This document shows positions 23,301-33,000 of a stretch of 64,000 bases of DNA, one piece after another (position 1 is the stretch's first letter; each line of letters begins with the position of its first letter). The notes under the pieces are model-generated. The model did no database searches. It was not told where the DNA came from and saw only the letters and a list, made by a program, of their open reading frames with translations. The DNA lies in contig CAJNDT010004001.1 in assembly GCA_905221615.1 (NCBI GenBank), positions 1,334,474 to 1,398,473 of the forward strand, in the 5' to 3' direction. The position numbers and the translations under genes are program-made. The DNA comes from Symbiodinium sp. CCMP2592. Taxonomy: Eukaryota > Sar > Dinophyceae > Suessiales > Symbiodiniaceae.

Positions 23301-25052
23301 GCTTAAACAATTACCTAGACCATTCTGGGGGTTGCTTATTATAGTAGTGGGATAATCAGCCCCAAACCTCCAGGCATTCCCGATTCCCGAACTCGAAAAT
23401 AGATCCTCAAGCTTAATTCCGAGACGGTTTAGGGTGTAGGGTTTAGGGTTTAGGGGCCCTAAACCCGAAGAGGAACGCCAACCCTCCACCCGAAGAAGGA
23501 TCCAAAGACTGTAACCCCTTAAACCAGGAAGCCCTAATCCTTAAATCGTAGCAAGGATCCCCAGGACCTAAATTTCCAAAAGATACAGAGAACCCGAACG
23601 GCATCTCGTAACCATAGCCACTGCAAAAGGGGTCGGACAAGTGTTGAACCCTTGCCGCCCCTTCTCACGATCCTCGAAGCGAACCTCTGCTAGATAGAAC
23701 CCCTTAAGGGTTCCCAGTCGAAGCATCAAGGCCCCTACATGGGTAGTTCTCTAAACTAAGCTGCCTTTGTCACAAAAGTTATACGGCACTGTTTTTAATG
23801 CCGACCCTAGAAGGGACCCAGAACTACCCACATGATACCGAGCCTAAACCCTGGACCCTACATGATACCGACTAGTTTGAGGCCCAGGAGACTTTGTAAG
23901 TAGGATTATGTAGAGTTATATGGACAATAAATGGAGTTACCCCGACTATATCCCTACTTATAATCGACTTCCTAAGTCCCCTAGGCCTCCAAGCAGATAC
24001 CCTAAACCCCAAACCGTATGCCCTTAACCGTAAACCCTAAGACTTGCAGAGGTCAGTCTGAAATCCCATCCTTCGTTGCTGCCACCTTGGGCAGATTCGG
24101 TCTTCAGGGAATAGCTGGGCAAGTGATTGATGGAGCCACTCGGTCTGTAATGTATAGGTCTTAATTATTAGAATCTGGTTTAGGGGGTATATTAATCATG
24201 AAGGCATATTGGAGTCTTTGATTCACGAGTTCCTCAAAGGGTTCGAAAGGAGTCCACTGTGCTTCCAACAAGGGTTTAGAAAGTTTAGGATTTAGGGTTT
24301 CAGGGTTTAGGGTTTGGCGCAAATCCTAAACCCAAAAACCCTAAACCCCGTAAGCCCTAAGCCCTAAAGGGTTTGGGGTTGGGCTAGAAGGGCTTCTTCC
24401 AACAGGAGCGCTATCGGGTTTTTTACATGTTTGGCTTCCCAGTAGTATCCTTTCACCTTCGCTAATGGTTCTATAGGTTTCTGTAGTCTGGTTTTCCGGT
24501 TTCAGGGTACCCCTTGTAGTACCTTCCTTGCCCTTGTTTACTTTACTTGTGCATTTCGGGGCCTCCTGATTCCTGACAAAAGTCGACTATAGTCGGAAAA
24601 GGCATCCGTATGGTTACTAAGCGGGTACTGGAGAACCCAGGTTCTTTCTATGGCTCACCTACCTGCTGACTCTCCAAGTGCTTCCGGGCCTGACGGTCGC
24701 CACATCGTCCTGGTGATCTCTGAGCAGCAGCAGCAGCAGCAGAAGCGCGTGGGGGAAGTCTCTGTGGCTAGCAGCGATATCTGCCCTAGTGATAGTGTCA
24801 GTGTCTGGGCTTTGGAGTACCATACTTTTATGCTTTCTTTGGGACGTGTTACTTAAAGGGAGCCATTATGAAATAAAGGTCTATGCTTTTTTCCAAGGCT
24901 ACTTCAAAAGCCCAGGTGTGGGCAAGCGTCGGCCTCAATTCATGACTTCCGAGATGCAAAGGTCAAAACTCAGGGCATCCTTCTTCGAGGCAGATTCGAG
25001 GATGTCCGCCGTCTCCGGCGGACACTCCTCCCCGCGCAACTCACTGGCTTGA
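17342..25052 (+). CDS. gene A: coiled-coil protein, 18 exons, 962 residues
   Basis: Exons: 17342-17725, 17956-18005, 18318-18392, 18745-19110, 19232-19343, 19595-19902, 20320-20403, 20729-20805, 21205-21455, 21599-21780, 21878-21956, 22090-22197, 22301-22387, 22612-22678, 22784-23050, 24052-24146, 24641-24800, 24916-25052. They sum to 2889 nt, keep phase at all 17 joins and end in TGA. Up to about exon 10 the joins are checked by alignment to gene B. The protein has a Ser/Arg-rich N-terminus (1-128), coiled coil (about 145-345), an Arg-Gly run (about 374-395) followed by an acidic patch, more coiled coil (about 430-690), and a mostly apolar C-terminal region (about 745-865, IWAVLGLVPNAVAV). 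Function unknown; a scaffold or RNA-associated role is a guess. Donors read by eye are GA 8, GC 6, GT 3. Exon 16 onward rests on frame alone and could belong to another gene. Confidence 0.8.
17726..17955 (+). mobile_element. gene A intron 1: F2 introner
   Basis: F2 arms lie at both intron ends (GGGAATCTCCG ... CGGAAACTCCCAG). Flanks are GAGG and GTGG, one mismatch. Frame allows a GA donor at 17726 or a GC donor at 17729. Gene B has no intron here. Confidence 0.75.
18006..18317 (+). mobile_element. gene A intron 2: introner, GC donor
   Basis: Perfect 4-bp duplication GCAA (18006-18009 and 18318-18321). The element starts CTAGGTTCTGAGTAG, with its inverted arm TTACTCAGAAACCTA internal, and the intron ends GACTAG. 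Splicing restores ...GCCCA|GCAAGTG. Telomere-like CCCTAAA sequence fills the right half. Absent from gene B. Confidence 0.85.
18393..18744 (+). mobile_element. gene A intron 3: compound introner (F5 part + TTTAGGG array + F11)
   Basis: Perfect duplication GATA (18393-18396, 18745-18748). Starts CTAGCCCAATTGG and ends GGGCATCCTAG. Contains a truncated F5 (to about 18475), a TTTAGGG array (18501-18632) and an F11 element (18631-18744; F11 starts CTAGGATGCCCAGTAGTA). Gene B reads straight through as ACGCAGACGATAGCG. Confidence 0.9.
19111..19231 (+). mobile_element. gene A intron 4: F12 introner, GA donor
   Basis: The clearest case. Duplication GAAC (19111-19114, 19232-19235) flanks an element with arms CTGGGCTTTGGAGTA ... 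TACTTCAAAGCCCAG. Splicing GA...AG leaves one GAAC, exactly as in uninterrupted gene B (GCTGAACAGTGC). The same family forms intron 17 with a GT donor. Confidence 0.95.
19344..19594 (+). mobile_element. gene A intron 5: introner, GA donor
   Basis: Flanks GAGT and GAGA. Imperfect arms (GTCGTCGGGGTCATGAAG against the reverse of CTTCACCCCACACGAC). Frame is restored as ATC|GAG AGG, matching gene B, which lacks the intron. Confidence 0.75.
19903..20319 (+). mobile_element. gene A intron 6: compound, GA donor, with F6 and F11 copies
   Basis: Begins GAACCTGGGCC, ends AACTCAG, and the next exon starts GATTCCC. The flanking duplication is eroded (GAAC/GATT). Internal F6 (20096-20195) and F11 (20196-20305) sit back to back. 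Gene B has no intron here. Confidence 0.75.
20404..20728 (+). other. gene A intron 7, GA donor
   Basis: GATTCTCGC ... GAACCCAG, with CCCTAAA sequence inside. Frame is kept (GAC AT|G CGT), and gene B is continuous here (CTG CGG GAT). The duplication is not clear. Confidence 0.7.
20806..21204 (+). mobile_element. gene A intron 8: introner, GA donor
   Basis: Perfect duplication GAGT (20806-20809, 21205-21208). Arms CTGGGTTCTTGTTAGG ... CTTAACAAGAACTCAG. The interior holds further repeats: two direct copies of CTTTCTYAATCAGGTTCCAC near 21110 and 21155. Confidence 0.9.
21456..21598 (+). other. gene A intron 9, the one position shared with gene B
   Basis: GC donor after CAAGAT, acceptor CAGCAAG before GCATTGCAG. 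Gene B has an intron at the same codon (61719-62033). The internal sequences do not obviously align, so this is probably an old intron inherited by both paralogues. Confidence 0.75.
21781..21877 (+). other. gene A intron 10, GC donor
   Basis: 97 bp, GCCTTTGGG ... ACCTAG. No clear inverted arms. Frame is kept (GCC AG|G AGA). Confidence 0.65.
21957..22089 (+). other. gene A intron 11 inside a 22-bp duplication
   Basis: Both ends carry GCTTCCRGATTGCARGAGC (21957 onward and 22090 onward), much longer than the usual 4 bp. GC donor, AACGAAG acceptor. The middle holds a TTTAGGG array (21999-22052). A segmental duplication containing splice-like sites is an alternative origin. The repeated peptide ASxLQEQ could instead be two coding heptads. 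Confidence 0.55.
22198..22300 (+). mobile_element. gene A intron 12: F9 introner, GA donor
   Basis: F9 starts CTTAGTAGCTGAGTG; other copies are at 40860-40970 and 60798-60962. Flanks GATT/GATC. The spliced frame continues EDLLLGLGLGSNL. Without splicing the frame meets TAG at once. Confidence 0.8.
22388..22611 (+). mobile_element. gene A intron 13: introner, GC donor
   Basis: Perfect duplication GCAG (22388-22391, 22612-22615). Arms CTGGCTTTTGTTAAGG ... TTAAGAAGAGCCCAG. Confidence 0.88.
22679..22783 (+). mobile_element. gene A intron 14: F1 introner, GT donor
   Basis: The most abundant MITE of the window acting as a complete 105-bp intron. Flanks GTGG (22679-22682, 22784-22787), ends CCACCTAG. 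Spliced frame ...ACA G|GT GGC ACC is open. Confidence 0.88.
23051..24051 (+). other. gene A intron 15 (1 kb), GC donor, mixed repeats
   Basis: Chosen by frame (GTC A|GT CAG TCT). Interior holds CCCTAAA stretches, a CTAGGTTCCTGAGTAG-type element (23171-23300) and an F5-like element (23881-23993). Confidence 0.55.
24147..24640 (+). other. gene A intron 16, GT donor
   Basis: GTAATGTATAGG ... GAGAACCCAG, chosen by frame. Telomere-like sequence around 24290-24380. Confidence 0.5.
24801..24915 (+). mobile_element. gene A intron 17: F12 introner, GT donor
   Basis: Perfect duplication GTGT (24801-24804, 24916-24919) around CTGGGCTTTGGAGTACCATA ... CTTCAAAAGCCCAG. Same family as intron 4, but a GT donor because the target began GT. 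Confidence 0.93.
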
Positions 25053-25173
25053 GAGGATCAGTAATTATTCTTCTTGGGTTTTGCTTGCGGATTTAGGAAT
25101 CCGAGGTTTCACAGATGTTGTCAGTTTCCCGCCGTTCCACGTCGTACAAGTTGTGATCCAAAGAGCTGTCAAG

Positions 25174-25281
25174 CCCAGAGAGCCCAATACCCGTTAATTA
25201 AGGAATATAGCTTAAATCATAATATGAAGCCCTATATAATTTAAGCCATATTCCTTAATTAAGGGGTATTGGGCTCTCTGG
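25174..25281. mobile_element. 108-bp near-perfect hairpin element
   Basis: Arms of about 44 bp starting CCCAGAGAGCCCAATACCC match their reverse complement with about two mismatches. A degenerate relative lies at about 38128-38222. Confidence 0.85.
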
Positions 25282-25550
25282 GAGGCTTCATGGTCTCACT
25301 CGTGCGGCTCGCAGAATACGTTTCACGTTGACTCGCCGCGAGGGGCCAATACTATGCCATCCGGACAGTCAAAGGTCAGAGCTTGGCAGCTGTCAACGGG
25401 GTCCAAGGGTTTTTAGGGCCTACGTTTGGGGGTATAGGGGCGACATCCTGGCAGAAGTACGGGTATAGGAGGGAGGGCGGTCAGGGTCAGGGTAGTGGCA
25501 GATATGAAGCTTTGGGGAAACTGACTATTGGAACCTAAATTGTAATTACT

Positions 25551-25652
25551 ACGGTTGATGATATAAATGCTGCATGGCCGATAATAAGGAATATACCATA
25601 ATTCCCATAGTTTAGGGTCATTATGGTAATGCAGGATTTGTATCATCAACCG
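25551..25652. mobile_element. F3 MITE
   Basis: F3 is defined by arms ACGGTTGATGATATAA ... TTATATCATCAACCGT with ATCCTGCAT just inside. Unlike most other families it does not end in AG. Confidence 0.85.
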
Positions 25653-25713
25653 AAGGTACTATTCCCCAGCCCAGGGTTTCGAATTGCGGCTATCATCATG
25701 GCTATCATCGAAT

Positions 25714-25856
25714 ACTTGGACGGTCGAGGGACTTAGTAACTGCTTATTTTAGGGACTAATAAGTACCATCACCCCAATTAGGGCCCCTTTTCGGGTACTT
25801 ATAAGCCTACTTACTACCTACTTACTAAGTCCCCCGACCCTCCAAGTAATGTATCC
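25714..25856. mobile_element. F5 MITE, expanded
   Basis: F5 is defined by arms like GATCATGGGACTTAGTAA ... TTACTAAGTCCC, ending CCAAG. Here the arms read CTTGGACGGTCGAGGGACTT and the right end TCCAAG. Confidence 0.65.
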
Positions 25857-26293
25857 CAAAACCCTGTTGGACATATAAAGGCCCTGTTTTCAAGCTTCTC
25901 AATTCCTGCAGCTTAACAACCGGCGATTCCAAGAACCATCTCCGCAATTTGGCTTCGGGGGAGGTAAGGAGTGAGAAAGAGGTTCAGTTGGGGATTCAGG
26001 GTCTCTTAGTTTTTAGGCTTGAACATGACTTCCCACACGAGCGAAAAATGAGCAGTGATATGCTATCATAGTCCATAGTCCCCAGAAAGTTACGCTGCAG
26101 TATCCTCCTCAAGCCGTGTTTCAGTTATCAATACCCATACCTTATGACCCTTACAAGCCCTTATGACGCCCGTCCATTCGCTATAGTTTCCTTAGGAATC
26201 ATTTCTGTTTGATGTTCTGTTTTTGTTCTTGTAAAACCCAAGAGAACATTAATCCTTGTCTGTATTCTGGTTCTAAGGGGGTGTATAGGACAG

Positions 26294-26394
26294 AGTTGCT
26301 GGTAAGGACTTTAACTTCTTGGGTTTCTATATGGACTCTAATTAATAAGGAGGCTAAAAGTTTAACTTTTAGGAGGGGTCCAGAAGCCTGCCAA
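26294..26394. mobile_element. F8 MITE, left end eroded
   Basis: F8 is defined by CTTGGCATTCTTCTGGTT at the left and AGAAGTCAGCCAAG at the right. This copy keeps the core and a right end CAGAAGCCTGCCAAG. Confidence 0.6.
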
Positions 26395-28125
26395 GTATTG
26401 AAGGGTCTATGGTGATTTTTTGGGCTTGCGGCTCGGTCTCGAGGATATTCGGCACATCCCAAACCCTGGACTGCAGTACTTACTATAGGTTTAGGGTTTA
26501 GGGTTTATTGCTCATTATAGTCCCACTGGGATGTTTTAATACACAATTTTGTTCACAAGAACCCAAGAGAATCTTAAAGATGATATTTTCATTTTGGTTA
26601 TAATTGTAAGGGGCGTATACGCACAGTCGAAGAAAGGGCTCTACATTCTCAGCTATATTGCTCTTTACAAGGCTCCCCCGTTATGTTTGGATTTCAATAC
26701 CTATAGGGTCATACCTTACTATTTTTACGGTACCTACTTTCCTATATAAGATAACCTAACCATAAAACTAGGTACCCTACAACAGGGGTAGGGTATGACG
26801 CTCTACAATTTCAATGTACCCCAAAACCCTTTTCTAATTGCCCAGGCCCCTATACTATCTTATTTGTCCGGAAAGTTACTGCAACCGCAAGCCTTTAAGC
26901 CTAAGCTCTCGCCTTCCACCGGAACTAAGGTTTAATCGGCCCTAAACCCCTAAACCGTAAACCCTGAACCATCTGCTTCCGGGCAAAAAAGAGTGTAGAC
27001 AAACACCAACCACAAAGGAGAGTATAGGTAGGTTCAGGGTTAGAGGCTGACGCATGGGCACGTTGGGCTTCAGGGGTTGTCACTTCTAAGCAGTCGTAGG
27101 GCTCAGCAGGGGGAGGCGTGATGCAGTCTTCTGATGGACAAAATATCTTTGTGGTTTAGTGTGTACGGCACCCTCACCCCACAAGTCATGCCAAGTAGCG
27201 GTGTGTGTTCTTGGCTTCGCAGTTTGAGTTGAGTTATTCGTTGCTGTTCATGTCACCGTTGCTAAACCGTGAACCCTGGACCCTAGCCCGAAGTGCCGTG
27301 GGAAGTCCAGGCAGGGTTGTCGTAAACCGGACAAACCGAAGCCGCAAACCTAAATAGGGGTCTTAAGAATTGGAATGGGGTTTTGCGGACTACCATACTA
27401 TAATTGTAAGAAGGAGCCCCACAAGACAAATCTAGGTAAGCATTAAGGCCCTTGTATCATCGTACCCTTATATTTAACCTTTATAGGTCACCGGTCCCCT
27501 TGTAAAAGAATCCTGTTCTAAGTATTAAGGCCCCTATATCCAAAACCCCCAGAATACCCCTTATAATAATCCTTGTAGACCCCCTTTAATAGGAACCCCT
27601 TGGTAATTATTAAGGCCCCTATATTTAATCCTTATCATAGCCCTGAGAGTAAACCTTATAGACCCCCTTAAAGGAACCTTATTCTAATTATTAAGGCCCC
27701 TATGTGCAGAAAGGTCGTGCATTTACAGCGCGGACGAGGACGACTTACATGTAAGGGTGTTTTTGGGGGTTCAGGGTTTAGGGTTTGGGTTTAGGGGTTT
27801 AGGGTTTAGGAGTTTAGGCTAGCCCCAAGCCCAGTAGCAAAAAGGGGTTTAGGATTTAAGGCTTTAAATTTTAGGGCTACATTGAAGGGTGTATAGGCGT
27901 TCCGGGTTTTTAGGGTTTGGGACTATTATAGTGCAGCATGGTTCCAAGTCCTGTTTCAATTATTCTCGTCTCTGTTTAGTTGTGGTACAGCAGTCTTCCA
28001 GATCCTATTCAAATTCCTCTAGTTGCAAAGGAACTTATGCTCCAGATCCTTATGGATGTCTGACAAAGCCTGTAGACGCACCTTATACCAACTTTCCAAA
28101 CCCTAAAACCCTAAATATTCTACAT

Positions 28126-28226
28126 GGGTGGTTGTCAAAATGATGGTGCCTTTTTGGATCCTTAATATCATACGGCACCAAATGTTTAAGGTACCCAAAA
28201 AGGGACTTTAATTTTGACAACCACCC
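28126..28226. mobile_element. F1 MITE
   Basis: Complete arms GGGTGGTTGTCAAAAT ... ATTTTGACAACCACCC. Confidence 0.85.
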
Positions 28227-28302
28227 ACATGATTTAGACTGTAGGAGCTCGAGCCGCTTTGGGCGTCGCAAGTCGCAAGGGCCTCGCTCCCACCCTGGAT
28301 CT

Positions 28303-28431
28303 ACTTAAAGGATCATGGGACTTAGTAAGTAGGGATATAAGTACATTTGGGGTAGTTATAAGTTATAAGTATAGTCACGCTAATTATAACATCTTATAAC
28401 CCTAGTTACGAAGCCCCATGATCCTTTAAGT
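28303..28431. mobile_element. F5 MITE
   Basis: Arms ACTTAAAGGATCATGGGA ... CCCATGATCCTTTAAGT. Confidence 0.8.
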
Positions 28432-28575
28432 AGGGCTTCAGGCTTGAAGGTTTAGGGTTAGGGCTTCGGCTTTTGAGTCTTTTCAGTGTTTCCCAACAGC
28501 CCCACACCTTCCGAGAAACTCTGCAAAGCCCTATGTTCAAAACCTCACGAACCGGCATAAACACACCCACGGAAG

Positions 28576-28846
28576 GAGCGTATCTTCGTCAGAGACCACC
28601 TAGGCCAGGAATCTGCATCGTTAGGAGTCTTAAGGACGCGTGTCGGGCTAAACACACAACTAAGAACTATATGTATACATATATATATATATGTATGCAC
28701 ACACCTGTGTTTTCTGTAGAGGGTGATATATATATATATATATACATAAGATGTAAATGTGCTGGCACTCATCAAGTCCATGTATAAGATTATGTACAGG
28801 GTCCAGCATTCTAGGCGGTTTCCGGCTCCAGGGTTTACTGCTGCTG

Positions 28847-28912
<66 letters not shown>

Positions 28913-30008
28913 GTCTAGACCGATGACGGCAGGAGAAGTACACCGCTGCCATGTCTTGTCTTTCTACTTGTACTACCACGGATGCTTCATTGACGCGTCC
29001 CACTAGCACTAGGACGACAGCTTACCACTCTTGCCGCTCCTTTTCACCCCCTATACAGACCTCAGGCGACCATGATGCGACGACTGGGTCACGGGGGAAC
29101 AGACCCAAAACTCCCTTTACCTCATATGCTAAGGCCTTTACTCCCATAAACCCTAGGCCCTAAACTCTTGAGCCATGCCACGGTTCGAGTCCGTCAGTGC
29201 ATTGGTCTCTTCCTCCCTGTGATCATAAGGTAACAGCCAGAAAGTTGGAATATGATTAACCTCACCCTTCTATGGTAAATTATAGGGTATCCTACCATGA
29301 AGCCATATTTCAACTTTCTGGAGTTCCCTTTAAGTATCAGGGGGGGCTTTGAATGTCATTGTCATGTTTTGTCCAACGAGCTTGCGGTAGTGGCCCTTGA
29401 TGGCCCGGGTTTTGTCATTTGGTGCTTGTTTGGTGGCCTGAGAGAGAGCCAACGTTAGCCAAGGACACTGGGGATCGCCAGCGGTAGGAAAAAACAACCC
29501 TCGGATTGTGTAGTGAACACCATGAGATGGGCGATGCGTGTTGGTTTAAGTTTTGGACTTTTTTAGCCTGGGACCCCTAAACCCTAAACATAAACCCTGA
29601 CCCTGAGCCGGTTTCTATGTGGCTGGAAGGCCCCGCACTGCGACAAGCGGGTTTAGCCGATGCCCGGGACTTGGCACTGAAGGTTAAACATGCATTGGGG
29701 CAGTGGCAAGAGCCGCGACCCGAGTAGCAATCTCTGCATGTGGCTTGGCTTCGGGTTTTGAGGGTTGTCGGGGTGTTTAGGGTTTCTGGCAGGTTTTTTG
29801 AATTCAGGCTTCAGATATTCGGATTCGGGTAGCTTTCTATTCTAACTGTTTCTCTCTCTCGCTCTCTCCTCTCTTGCTCTTACTCGCGACCTCAGCCCCT
29901 CCCTCCCTCCCTCCCTCCCTCCCTCCCCCCGCCCCTCCTTCCCGCACGCACGCACTGACTCACTTCACGCACTCGCTCGCTCGCTCGCTCGCGCTCGCTC
30001 TCTCTTTG

Positions 30009-30049
<41 letters not shown>

Positions 30050-33000
30050 CATACCTAGACAGGTAATTACATAGATACATAAGTACATATGTACACATTT
30101 ATCTCTACGTAAAAATTGGTATTTACATCTTTTACACAGATAGATATGCACGTACATGCATACAGACCGACAGACGGACGTACAGTCAGACATACATACT
30201 CAGACACACGTACATAGGCACATGCCTGCGTACATACATACACACAGGTGTATGCATGCCTGCATATATGGCACGTGCACAATCATCTCTGTCGGTATGC
30301 TTTCCAATGCTTGTCCACCCCAGTCTCTGCAAGCGCGGTAAGCATGCGTGCGCTTGTAGAATTCCTTCGGTGTGCAGACACCTAGGCTTAAGCCTACCTG
30401 AAGCACAACGACATTTCCTCAGGTCAAAAGCCGAACCCAGACAAGTCCGTGAACTGAGATTAGTATTAGGATTCTGAGGGCATGCCTGACAGAAGACAGC
30501 GCAGCAAGATGAAGCGGAACCTAAACTGCATGAGATCCTGTTATCTATAGCTACGCCAACCTGCAACTTGCTTCCTCAGTCCCTTGATTCCTAAGCCTTA
30601 CATCCCAAACCCATCTACGGCCCTAAGCCGTAAATCTTTCAACCCGACAAGAAAGCTCCCGGTCTTGACGCTGCAATGGACGAAGCGTGAACCCTAATCC
30701 TTTACAACCCCAAAATCAGTGGACGCTTCATGGATGCATTGCCTGCCTTTTGCGAGCACAAGAGTCGAAAGCCAAAAACCTTCATCTTCGAACCCAACAT
30801 CGGGAACCCTAAACCCTACCTATAGTTTCTATCTTAGCTCCTTCTTGGGGTTAACCTCTACAGCCCTAAATTCCTGTTAGTATCAATCTGGTTAAAGCCA
30901 AAAATGCTCTAGAGCAGTGGCCCCTAAACCCTAAACCCTACACCCTATACCCTAAACGCTACACCCTAAGCTCTGAACCCTATAGCCTATACCAGCAACC
31001 CTAAGGATGCCCTAAAACCTAAATCCCGGCAGGTGAAGATCCTAATCTGGGATCATAATCGCGACGGCATGTTGGAGCGAGCATCCGTTGCGAAGCCGCA
31101 TTCTTTCGCCGGAGTTGTCGGGCGTTTTGGTTTTTGGCTTCCAGGGTGTTGGTTTCAGCGCACACATGGCTTCTTTCCGTAAGCTAGAACTTCAATCAAG
31201 GTTGGCTCGGCATTTTCTGGCAGATTCCTTACACGCCAGTACAAGCCTCCTCGAAGACCTAAAGAGTTTCAGTGACATTCCGTACTTACCTGGTATTGGG
31301 CTAGACTGGCGATGGACGTCGACATGCAGCTAGACTGTGTCGCAGGTGCCATGAGTGCTGTAGGATACTTCGGTTGATGATAATAAGTCCTGCATTACTT
31401 TAAGTACCCTAAACTATGGGAAGTATGGTATACTCCTTATCATCGGTCATGCAGGATTTATATCATCAACCGTTACAGCTCGGATTTCTATGAGAGGGCC
31501 CAACCGAAGTCGGCGAACCCTACAATCGAAGGAAGCCGAACCTAGGCCCCAAAAGCATCAGCCGAAACTCGTCAATTAAACCCTAAACCCTAAACCGTTG
31601 CGGGATTCCTCCGATCTGAGGCAATCTACGATGACCCTGTTGCGTCAGAGTTTGTTTGGGGCATGGCCTATCACTGGTACGGTGTCTCGGACAATCAAGT
31701 GCTCACTTGTCGCTCAGGCGGTTTAGAGTTTACCTTAAACTACCAAAACCTGCCCCTATAAGCTTCATGTTTGGGTTAGACCTGGCACTTGAACAAGCAA
31801 GTGCACTGCTTGTACTTGGAGGGCTGTGGGACTTAGTAGGTAAGCTATCAGGAGTTATAAGTATAGCTTCTGCACTTATCACCCTTGTGACTGAGTCCCA
31901 TGATCCTCCGAGTAGTGATTGGCACAATAAAGTTCCAAAGCAGCCTCGAGTACGCCGGGTAACGTGGGCTTTGCTCACGTCATCCTTAAATCAAGTTATC
32001 AAAGTCTCCAGCATGCTGCTTCAAAGAATTTTGAAGGCGATGCCTCCCCATCTTGTGGAGCTTACATATGGGTGGTTGTCAAAATCAGGGTCCCTTTTTG
32101 GGTCCCTAATAGAGTACGGCACCTAATATTTAGGGTACCCAAAAAGGGACTCTAATTTTGACAACCACCCATATGTAGCGACAGTCATCGACGGCATCAT
32201 TTCCGTTTTCTCCCTTGTTCTGTGAAAAGTACTAGGGTTTAGGGTTTAGGCGTCTTCCATCTGTCCCATTGTTGCTGCTAGCAAGAGGAACGACGAAGCT
32301 AATGTTGTTGCTCCCATTCCACTTCTATGTATGCGTGTTGCTATTACTGCTGGTATTGTCATTGTTATTATGCTCTGCATGTGCATCGTGAGAAATTTGC
32401 GTCTCCTGCAACCTTTTGCCTTCAGTAGTGCAAGCCCATCAGGGCCTCAGCAGAAGGACAGCAATGCAAGTTGATCCTTCTGAAAAGGGAAGAGGGTTTA
32501 TACAGGTTTCCACAAGAGGAAGGCTTCCTTCAGAGGCAAGGTCATATTCCGACTTTCTGGATGCTGCTTGAAATCCCGAACCCTAAACCCTAAACCCCTA
32601 GACCCTAAACCCCGAAACCCTCAACCCCTAAACCCTAAACCCCTAAACCCTCAACCCCTAAACCCTAAACCAGAAACCCAGCTAAATTCCCTGCAGTCGG
32701 TGCCCGTGCCGTAGTCCAGGCGATGCCCGCTTTGAGACGTGGCCACCTCGCGTGGAGGCACCCGTCTAACTTGGGGCCTACCTAGAGGGCCCATAATAGT
32801 TCCTTTTTGGGATTCTTATATAGAACCCTATAAGGTAATCCCACAAAGGAACTACTATGGAGCCTATGGGTAACGACAGGTTTGGGTTTAAGTTTGGGTT
32901 TCGGGGTTCATGCAGTTACGAGTATGTAGAAAAGCACGTGAAAGACTTCCCTGCATGCCGCTCATTCACAGGGTTTTTCTCTAGGAGCATCTGGTGCGTA

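Larger units (their letters stand above)
25053..28575. other. intergenic or 5' part of the GH30 gene
   Basis: Between gene A's stop and the first firm GH30 exon. One candidate exon, 25912-25963 (acceptor TTCCTGCAG, donor GTAAGG), reads FQEPSPQFGFGG, resembling the GFGGA motif at the GH30 N-terminus. The rest is MITEs (25174, 25551, 25714, 26294, 28126, 28303), CCCTAAA runs and AT-rich sequence. The other N-terminal GH30 exons were not found. Confidence 0.45.

Noticed and set aside
29874-30282. Ser/Leu and Arg/Glu-rich ORFs
   Set aside because: CT/GA microsatellite translation.
31088-31333. 81-codon plus-strand ORF
   Set aside because: Lies inside the GH30 intron 31081-31620; exact splicing of the flanking GH30 motifs removes it. 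The segment starting MASFRKLELQ looked coding but has no support.
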